Source of the DNA: Rhodospirillales bacterium
Lineage (GTDB): Bacteria > Pseudomonadota > Alphaproteobacteria > Dongiales > Dongiaceae
Reading direction: 5' to 3'
DNA: 63,182 bases
Assembly: GCA_009885795.1 (NCBI GenBank)
Contig: VFKA01000024.1
Location: forward strand, 1 to 63,182
A program made the position numbers and the translations under genes. The first letter of the stretch is position 1. Each line of letters begins with the position of its first letter. Positions 58,088-63,182 of the stretch are shown here, in pieces. The notes under the pieces are model-generated. The model was not told the origin of the DNA. It saw nothing but the letters and a program-made list of their open reading frames with translations, and did not search any database.

Positions 58088-59404
58088 TTACGCCGTGGCG
58101 GCGTAGAGTGTCCAATTGTCGTCGATGCCCTTGAGACGATGCGCCCCGCGATCCTCGAGCCTTAGCCCGGCCCCGGCGACGAGATCCTTTACGGTGCGCG
58201 ACACCCAGACCTCACCGGGGTCGGCAAGCTCCGCTATGCGCGCACCGGTGTGGACGCCGATACCGGCGATATCCGCGCCCCGCAACTCGATCTCCGCCGT
58301 ATGCACGCCGCAGCGCACCTCGAGATCGGACGCACGGGCCATATCGCGAACAGCGCAGCCGCAGCGCACGGCTCGGGCGGGTCCATCGAAGGTCGCGACC
58401 AGGCCGTCGCCGGTCGTGTTGACATGGCGGCCGCTGTAGCGCTCGACCTGCTCGGCGGCTGCTCCGTGGAAGCCGGTCAGCGCAGCCACCCACTTTCGAT
58501 CGCCGAGAGCTATCGCCCTACGGGTCGAGTCAACGATATCGACGAAGAGAATGGTGGCCAGCATACGATTGCCGGCGTGCGCGGGCCGATGCCCGGTGAC
58601 GAAGGCCTCGACCGGATCGAGAATCTGGTCGGGGTCGATCGAGACGAAATGGTCTCGGCCGGCGAGTTCGACGAAGTTCGCGCCGCCGATGCGGTCCGCG
58701 ATATAGCGCCCCTCTTCGACGCGCGAATCGCGATCGTCGCGGCGGTGCAGCACGAGCGTGGGCACGCGAACGGCGGGCAAGATGTCCCGAACGTCGACGA
58801 GCGAGTTCATCTCGACCAGTGCTCGCGCGGCGCCGGGGCTGGCGGCGGCGCGGGATCGCTCGCGCCACCACCGCGCCATTGCCTTGTCGGCGCTGGGACA
58901 CATGGCCTGCATGTCCGCTTCCCAGCCCCAGTCGCCCTCCACTTGCAGGGCATAAGCGGCACGCGCCTCCGGCGTCTTTCCCCAGGGATAGTCGCTGCCA
59001 ACGAGTCGGCGCGCGAAGGAACCATACATGACCAAAGCCGCGGTACGCTCCGGATACGTGGCCGCAAAGAGGATCGCCATCGCGCCACCCTCGGAGTAGC
59101 CGAACAAGACCGCGCGCTCACTGCCGACCGAGTCCATGACGGCGCGCACGTCGTCCATCCGCGTCTCAAGATCCGGAAGTCCGCCCGGACGGTCGGAAAG
59201 CCCCGTGCCCCGCTTATCGAAGCGGATCAAACGGGAAAACGAACCGAGCCGCTCCAGGAAGTAAGCATGCCGCGGCTCCGCCCAATCGAGATCGAGGTGG
59301 GAAACGAAGCCGGAAATCAGCACGAGGTCGCGCGGGCCGGCCCCCGTTACCTGATAGGCGATGTTCAGCGTGCCGCTCTTTGCATAGCGAACGGGAGGGC
59401 GCAT
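58088..59404 (-). CDS. Alpha/beta hydrolase-class III adenylate cyclase fusion
   Basis: In this 438-residue protein, residues 1-265 are an alpha/beta hydrolase (GFVSHLDLDW, RFDKRGTGLSDRP, FGYSEGGAMAILFA with the nucleophile Ser, VELAGRDHFVSIDPD with His). Residues 275-438 are a class III cyclase domain: ILFVDIVDSTRRA with the metal Asp residues, NTTGDGLVATFDGP and CGVHTAEIELRG. It probably makes cAMP in response to a small ligand sensed by the hydrolase-like part. It is a known architecture with few characterised members. Confidence 0.9.
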   Translation of the reverse strand: MRPPVRYAKSGTLNIAYQVTGAGPRDLVLISGFVSHLDLDWAEPRHAYFLERLGSFSRLIRFDKRGTGLSDRPGGLPDLETRMDDVRAVMDSVGSERAVLFGYSEGGAMAILFAATYPERTAALVMYGSFARRLVGSDYPWGKTPEARAAYALQVEGDWGWEADMQAMCPSADKAMARWWRERSRAAASPGAARALVEMNSLVDVRDILPAVRVPTLVLHRRDDRDSRVEEGRYIADRIGGANFVELAGRDHFVSIDPDQILDPVEAFVTGHRPAHAGNRMLATILFVDIVDSTRRAIALGDRKWVAALTGFHGAAAEQVERYSGRHVNTTGDGLVATFDGPARAVRCGCAVRDMARASDLEVRCGVHTAEIELRGADIAGIGVHTGARIAELADPGEVWVSRTVKDLVAGAGLRLEDRGAHRLKGIDDNWTLYAATA

Positions 59405-59723
59405 GCGGAACTATCTCTCCAAGTATAACGCTCACGCAGCAATCGTCACCGACCGAGGTCGAGAACCGCGACTTTGCCCCGAGCCTTCCGCAGGCTCGTT
59501 CCGGCCACCCCGATAGTATCACGACTCCCATCCGCCGGAAATGCGCCTCGGCCCGTTTGGAGGCAGCGATAGGGGCGGACGAAGTCCAATGCGATAACGG
59601 ACGGCGGACGGCGGGCTTCATGGCGCGGCCGGCTCGCGGCGTGGGCGGCGAGCCCAAAGCGCGACACGCTCGTGGGCTGCGGCCGTGGGCCGCGGCGTTG
59701 ACCTGGATCGCGGTCGTTTAGAC
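59405..59723. other. Intergenic stretch without recognisable gene
   Basis: About 320 bp between two minus-strand genes. Open frames exist on both strands, but none has a ribosome site, family resemblance or conserved motif. The DNA is GC-rich with scattered short GGACGGCGGACGG repeats. I see nothing else. Confidence 0.4.
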
Positions 59724-59939
59724 TTAGCGCCAGCCGGCGCCGGGCGATCCCTGCTGCTTGGGCGGGCAGGGGAGCGAGCCGTAGGAGCAGAAGACGCAGC
59801 AATCGCCATGCTTCGGGCGGAGCAACGCGCCGCAGCCGGGGCAATCGTAGAAGTAGATGCAGGCGTCGGTCGGCATCTCGGCCTCGCTCGGATGCGCGCA
59901 AGCCGGGCAGGTGATGACGGAGCGGAGTTCGGCGGTCAT
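59724..59939 (-). CDS. GDCCVFCSYG zinc-ribbon-like protein
   Basis: The 71-residue protein has four Cys pairs: CPACAHPS, CPGCGALLRP, GDCCVFCSYGSLPCPP. The GDCCVFCSYG motif marks a small family often found at the end of proteobacterial mer operons. A metal-binding role in mercury handling is likely but unproven. It overlaps merP by 4 bp. Confidence 0.85.
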   Translation of the reverse strand: MTAELRSVITCPACAHPSEAEMPTDACIYFYDCPGCGALLRPKHGDCCVFCSYGSLPCPPKQQGSPGAGWR

Positions 59940-60220
59940 GGCAGCGGCCGCGCCGGATAGCCGGCGTCGGCGGAGGCCTTGGCGAGATCATCGACGCTGG
60001 CCTCGCTGTCCTCGAACGTGACGGTCGCGCGCTTGTCGTCGAACGAAACCTCGACGGCCATGACGCCGGGGACGGCGGCCAGGGTCTCGCGCACGATATA
60101 GGGGCAGGCGTCGCAATACATATTGTCGATGGCGAGAACGACCGTGCGTTCGGCCGCACCGGCAAGATGCGGGGCGCCGAGGGCGATGGCGAATGCGAGG
60201 GCGAACGCGCGACGGGTCAA
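59936..60220 (-). CDS. merP: Periplasmic mercury-binding protein MerP-like
   Basis: The product of about 94 residues has a signal peptide (RRAFALAFAIALGAPHLAGA) and one heavy-metal-associated domain. The metal site is NMYCDACP and the end reads ATVTFEDSEASVDDLAKASA. It would hand Hg2+ to MerT. TTG 60220 is chosen because GGGAG lies about 10 bp upstream; TTG 60229 is possible. It follows merT after about 5 bp and overlaps the zinc-ribbon gene. Confidence 0.85.
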   Translation of the reverse strand: MTRRAFALAFAIALGAPHLAGAAERTVVLAIDNMYCDACPYIVRETLAAVPGVMAVEVSFDDKRATVTFEDSEASVDDLAKASADAGYPARPLP

Positions 60221-60225
60221 GGGGG

Positions 60226-60609
60226 TCAAGCTCCCAGCAGGTACGGCGTCACGTAGGGGAACGCCAGCGCCGCCGCCACCATCGCCGCCCCCGCCCATAG
60301 GCCGGCCAGCGTCAGTCGGCGCGTGCCCGCTCCACAGGCGCCGCCGGCGGCGCGGGGCCGGTATTGGGTCCAGAAGCCGGCGCCGAGAATCGCCAGGGTG
60401 GCGCCGGCGATCCAAGGCTGATACGGCACCAAGACCGTCAGGTTGCCGATCCAGGCGCCGCCGACGCCGACGCCGAACAGCGCCAGCGGCAGGACGCAGC
60501 ACGACATGGCGGCGAGCCCGCCCAGGAGCCCGCCCGCCGTCAGCAGACCTGCCGGGTATCCACGCGGCGGCGCGCGCCCGGCGCGACATTCGGCGGCGCT
60601 TCGATTCAT
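60226..60609 (-). CDS. merT: Mercuric ion transporter MerT
   Basis: The 127-residue inner-membrane protein has three helices. The first holds the Cys pair in GLAAMSCCVLPLALFGVGVG. The loop and second helix contain WIGNLTVLVPYQPW, and the C-terminal helix ends FPYVTPYLLGA. It imports Hg2+ received from MerP. The start at 60609 follows GGAGG. No merA reductase lies in this window, which leaves import without detoxification here. Confidence 0.9.
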   Translation of the reverse strand: MNRSAAECRAGRAPPRGYPAGLLTAGGLLGGLAAMSCCVLPLALFGVGVGGAWIGNLTVLVPYQPWIAGATLAILGAGFWTQYRPRAAGGACGAGTRRLTLAGLWAGAAMVAAALAFPYVTPYLLGA

Positions 60610-60626
60610 GACAACACCTCCGCGCT

Positions 60627-60659
60627 TACATACAAACTCTGTAGCGGCTACAGGTTCAA
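60627..60659 (-). promoter_or_regulatory. MerR-type promoter/operator of merTP
   Basis: On the minus strand TTGAAC (60659-60654) serves as -35 and a TATGTA/GTATGT segment (about 60633-60627) as -10. The long 20-21 bp spacer holds a perfect 7-bp dyad CTGTAGC-C-GCTACAG (60639-60653). A long spacer with a central dyad is the mark of MerR-regulated promoters. Confidence 0.75.
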
Positions 60660-60670
60660 GGAGTTCCACC

Positions 60671-60721
60671 ATGAGCGCGATCACAAGGCCGCGAGCGCCG
60701 ACGATCGGCGTGTTCTCGCGG
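60671..60721 (+). pseudogene. merR: merR 5' remnant
   Basis: Divergent from merT, AAGGAG (60658-60663) precedes an ATG. The first 17 codons end TIGVFSR, the MerR N-terminal strand-helix start (known MerR: LTIGVFAKAAG). The homology then stops where repeat DNA begins. The frame continues for 39 meaningless codons to 60841. The HTH and Hg-binding Cys residues are missing, so the regulator is dead here. Confidence 0.75.
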
Positions 60722-60866
60722 CTGTCAGCCGTCAGCCGTCAGATGTCAGCCATGGAAACGACTCCCGACCCCTTTTCCTCTGTGCCTCTGTGGTTAAACT
60801 TAAGGGCTACCACGGAGACACAGAGGCACAGAGAAGAATGAACTAAATGACTCCCGACCCCTTTTA
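60722..60866. repeat. Composite repeat cluster truncating merR
   Basis: It contains TCAGCCG/TCAG tandem units (60724-60750), ACTCCCGACCCCTTTT (60761-60776), a long inverted repeat with arms CTCTGTGCCTCTGTGGT (60778-60794) and ACCACGGAGACACAGAGGCA (60809 onward to 60833), and a second ACTCCCGACCCCTTTT (60850-60865). The arm sequence recurs at the right edge (63166-63182). Confidence 0.8.
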
Positions 60867-61511
60867 TTCGACGGCGGCGGTGTCGAGGCCGTTGTTGGCT
60901 TTACGCGGATCCCAGCCGGCGAGCCATGGCTCGATCGGCACCGCGTCGGCGGCCACGCCGTTGGCGCGGAAATAGGAATCGATGGCGTAGCGCGCGCCGG
61001 TGGCGAGCTCGGCGAGGACCGCGGTGTTGTGCGGCGAGCGTCCGTCGAACATGAGGCCGCGATGCGCCGGCCGGTCCAGGCGATGCCAGCGCAGCCAGCC
61101 TTCGGCATCGAACATCTTGAGATAGGACATCGTGTTGACGGTCTCGTCGATGCAGTCGAGCTGGGTGGCCTGGATGGAGGCGGCGAGATTGCCGCCGACG
61201 TCGCCGCCGGTGCCGGCCCGATCCGCTACCAGCCGCTCGATCAGGCCCACGGCCTCGCCGATTCGGGCGCGCTCCTCGGCGGCGCCGGGGGCGGGGGTGC
61301 CCAGGATGGCGGCGACCTGGAGCCATTCGTCGCCATCGAGCGACACGGGCGTGCGAATCTTGCAGTTGCTGCCATGGCAGACGGTGAAGGCGGCCGGCGT
61401 TGCTTGCTCGCGGGCAAGCCAGGCGACGCGGCGCTCCTCCGAGGCGGCGCAGGCGCCTAGAACCGCCAGCGCGAGCAAGGATAGAACCAATCGGGTGGTC
61501 ACCAGCTTCAT
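60864..61511 (-). CDS. Putative lipoprotein of unknown function
   Basis: The 215-residue protein has a lipoprotein-type signal (LVLSLLALAVLGACAAS, lipobox LGAC). The mature protein includes FTVCHGSNCKIRTPVSLDGD, LDCIDETVNTMSYLKMFDAE and HNTAVLAELATGARYAIDSY. Its Cys residues could form two disulfides. The family is not recognised. It is divergent from the next gene. Confidence 0.75.
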   Translation of the reverse strand: MKLVTTRLVLSLLALAVLGACAASEERRVAWLAREQATPAAFTVCHGSNCKIRTPVSLDGDEWLQVAAILGTPAPGAAEERARIGEAVGLIERLVADRAGTGGDVGGNLAASIQATQLDCIDETVNTMSYLKMFDAEGWLRWHRLDRPAHRGLMFDGRSPHNTAVLAELATGARYAIDSYFRANGVAADAVPIEPWLAGWDPRKANNGLDTAAVE

Positions 61512-61562
61512 TTACCAGTATGTCTGACGGCAAGGCCATTGTAGGCGGGATCGAGGCGCGAG

Positions 61563-61994
61563 GTGACAAGAAAATTGCAGCGTATCGCGCGGATGGTATT
61601 TCTGGCGGCGTGGACCCTCGGCGGGACGGGAGCGGGCGCGGCGGGGTTGAGCGAAGGCATCGAAGACGTGCCGAAGGACCCGCGCATGGCGGATCTGGTA
61701 ACGGTGATCTACGGGATGAATGTCGCGGCGCAATGCGGGCTCGTCGACCGGCTGGTCTTCGACGGCTATCGCCACCGGGTGCAGGCGCAGATCCTGCGCC
61801 ACGGCCTGACCCAGATCGACATTCGCCGGGCATGGATCGCCGCCGATATCGCCTTCGAGCTCGAATACGGCAACCGCGGCCTGGGCGGCCAGCGCAACTG
61901 GTGCCGCACCGAGGGGATCGACGCGGCCAGGGATTTCGCGGCCTATCGGACGTCGACGATGGGCCGGGACATTCGGCCTTCGGGCAGCCGGTAA
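61563..61994 (+). CDS. Secreted protein of unknown function
   Basis: The 143-residue product starts at a GTG and has a signal peptide (MVFLAAWTLGGTGAGAAG). The mature part (DLVTVIYGMNVAAQCGLVDR, FELEYGNRGLGGQRNWCRTE) has two Cys. It lies 7 bp upstream of the alpha/beta hydrolase gene and is probably co-transcribed. No family is recognised. Confidence 0.65.
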   Translation: MTRKLQRIARMVFLAAWTLGGTGAGAAGLSEGIEDVPKDPRMADLVTVIYGMNVAAQCGLVDRLVFDGYRHRVQAQILRHGLTQIDIRRAWIAADIAFELEYGNRGLGGQRNWCRTEGIDAARDFAAYRTSTMGRDIRPSGSR

Positions 61995-62001
61995 GGCGGA
62001 C

Positions 62002-62805
62002 ATGGAAACGGCTCTCGTCGCTCTCGTCGCGGCCTATGGCGGCGTGCTGGCGCTGCTCTTCGCGTTCCAGCGGCGGTTTCTCTATGACCCGGACAAGTCG
62101 GTGCCGGATCTGGCGGCGAGCAGCGTCGCCGGGTCGATGCGGGCGGTGCGGCTCGCTACCGCCGACGGGCTCGATCTCCTCGCCTGGCACGCCAGACCGC
62201 GCGAGGGCCGCCCGACCATCGCCTACTTCCACGGCAACGCCGGTCATATCGGACACCGGGCGGACAAGGTTCGCCGGTTCCTCGGCGAGGGGTTCGGCCT
62301 GCTGCTGGTCGAGTATCGCGGTTATGGCGGCAATCCGGGCAAGCCGACGGAGCTAGGACTCTATGCCGACGCGCGCGCGGGCCTCGAGTTTCTCGACCGG
62401 GAGGGGCATGGCGACATCGTCTATTACGGCGAATCGCTCGGCACCGCGGTCGCGGTGCGGATGGCGGTCGAGCGCAGGCCGGCGGCGGTCGTGCTGGAAT
62501 CGCCGCCGAGCGCGATCTGGGCCCGGGCGCAGGAGGTCTACTTCTACGCGCCGGTGCGATTGTTGCTGATCGACCGGTTCGATTCCATCGCCAAGATCGG
62601 CCGGGTCGAGGCGCCGGTGCTGATTCTGCATGGCGAGCGCGACACGATCGTGCCTGTCCGCCACGGCAAGGCGCTCTATGCCGCCGCGCGCGAGCCCAAG
62701 CGGCTCAAGCTCTATGAGAACGGCGGGCATGCCGACCTCGAACTGGTCGGCGGCATGGAGGAGGCGATCGCATTCGTGCGTGAACATCGGCCGTATTCGG
62801 CGTAG
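62002..62805 (+). CDS. Membrane-anchored alpha/beta hydrolase (ABHD13/17-like)
   Basis: The 267-residue protein has an N-terminal hydrophobic anchor (LVALVAAYGGVLALLFAFQ) followed by an alpha/beta hydrolase. The nucleophile is in YYGESLGTAVAVRM, the acid in LHGERDTIVP and the His in NGGHADL. FHGNAGHIGHR is the oxyanion segment. Serine esterase or thioesterase activity is likely. Confidence 0.88.
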   Translation: METALVALVAAYGGVLALLFAFQRRFLYDPDKSVPDLAASSVAGSMRAVRLATADGLDLLAWHARPREGRPTIAYFHGNAGHIGHRADKVRRFLGEGFGLLLVEYRGYGGNPGKPTELGLYADARAGLEFLDREGHGDIVYYGESLGTAVAVRMAVERRPAAVVLESPPSAIWARAQEVYFYAPVRLLLIDRFDSIAKIGRVEAPVLILHGERDTIVPVRHGKALYAAAREPKRLKLYENGGHADLELVGGMEEAIAFVREHRPYSA

Positions 62806-62837
62806 AGTAGGGGCGGCAAAAGAAACGGGGGCCGGCC

Positions 62838-63116
62838 ATGGGCATCTTCGATTTCCTGAAGGGGAAGAGCGCCGCCGCCGAGGAGGCGGAGGGCGAGGCG
62901 GTGGAGTTCAAGGATTACCGCATCCACGCCAAGCCCAGGCGCCAAGGCTCGTCCTGGCTGCTGGCGGGCGTTATCCGCAAGACTTTTCCAGACGGCGTCA
63001 AGGAACACCACTTCATTCGCGCCGACACCTTTACCAGCGCCGAGGACGCCAAGTCCTTCGCCATCGACAAGGGCAAGCGCATCATCGACGAACGCGGGGA
63101 CCGTATGTTCGACTAG
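62838..63116 (+). CDS. HlyU-family protein
   Basis: The 92-residue protein has VEFKDYRIHAKPRRQGSSWL, GVIRKTF, HHFIRADTFTSAEDAKSFAI and KRIIDERGDRMF, which match the HlyU family found in many alphaproteobacteria. Despite the name, most members are not shown to regulate haemolysin. GGGGGCCGG precedes the ATG. It is the last complete gene. Confidence 0.88.
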   Translation: MGIFDFLKGKSAAAEEAEGEAVEFKDYRIHAKPRRQGSSWLLAGVIRKTFPDGVKEHHFIRADTFTSAEDAKSFAIDKGKRIIDERGDRMFD

Positions 63117-63165
63117 CAGATCGATTCCATGAAATCGCTCATGTTCTCCGAGCAAGGATTTACCA

Positions 63166-63182
63166 CAGAGGCACAGAGGCAC
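63166..63182. repeat. CACAGAGGCACAGAGG repeat at right edge
   Basis: ACCACAGAGGCACAGAGGCA runs to the window end and matches an arm of the inverted repeat at 60778-60833. The element continues beyond the window. Confidence 0.6.

Noticed and set aside
59380-59721. A 113-codon plus-strand frame in the gap before the mer genes
   Set aside because: It has no ribosome site and no family resemblance, and it begins inside the cyclase gene's 5' end on the other strand.

Overview
The window reads as a high-GC alphaproteobacterial chromosome segment, most likely Rhodospirillales-like or a close relative. This rests on gene content: a class I PHA synthase, several PAS_5-type proteins, a GreB-like factor, a two-ACT GcvR-like protein, a HlyU-family protein and an HSDL2-like reductase. 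One tRNA (Glu, with encoded CCA) is present and there is no rRNA. Taxonomy is inferred, not proven.

Left edge (1-5.2 kb): a compact type II-C CRISPR-Cas locus. The minus-strand operon cas9-cas1-cas2 has overlapping genes and runs toward a CRISPR array that continues off the left edge. A tracrRNA can be read directly from the sequence on the plus strand at the 5' end of cas9. It is a 26-nt anti-repeat with one mismatch, followed by two hairpins, and a promoter is placed to start transcription at the anti-repeat. A short HicB-like remnant and an orphan HigA-like antitoxin lie next to it.

5.2-20.4 kb: mostly core genes. These are phaC, an OmpA-like lipoprotein, hom-glpX-recJ, a RidA protein, tRNA-Glu, a tandem pair of PAS_5 genes, an AceE-like ThDP enzyme, and an orphan parA with a ribbon-helix-helix-like partner and unknown small genes.

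20.4-32 kb: catabolism. An enoyl-CoA hydratase, an HSDL2-like SDR, an arginase-family ureohydrolase and, convergent with them, an AruI-like 5-guanidino-2-oxopentanoate decarboxylase suggest an arginine transaminase or guanidino-compound route. An AEC transporter, a CocE-type hydrolase, an Asp/Glu racemase-family protein, a Tat-exported intradiol dioxygenase-like protein and DadA follow.

32.5-43.8 kb: flavoenzyme and one-carbon region. It holds a GcvR-like protein, a dimethylglycine/sarcosine dehydrogenase-like FAD-GcvT fusion, a 2OG-Fe(II) oxygenase, a DAO-family oxidase, an SMP-30 protein, a GreA/B-like factor, an MgtE-like transporter and a DUF1989-GcvT fusion.

43.8-46.7 kb: an accessory island. 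A candidate translated-leader attenuator precedes a two-gene phage-like cassette. After it comes a low-GC, translationally coupled trio of unrecognised genes behind its own repeat-rich putative operator. This is the best candidate for an undescribed system.

46.8-63.2 kb: mixed genes with several oddities. These include an ammonia-lyase-fold protein without the Ala-Ser-Gly MIO triad, an acyl-CoA-dehydrogenase-fold protein without the usual Glu paired with a flavin reductase, a small secreted protein interrupted by an in-frame TGA, and a relic mer locus (merT-merP) whose divergent merR is reduced to about 17 codons. At least four families of short interspersed palindromic repeats punctuate the intergenic spaces.
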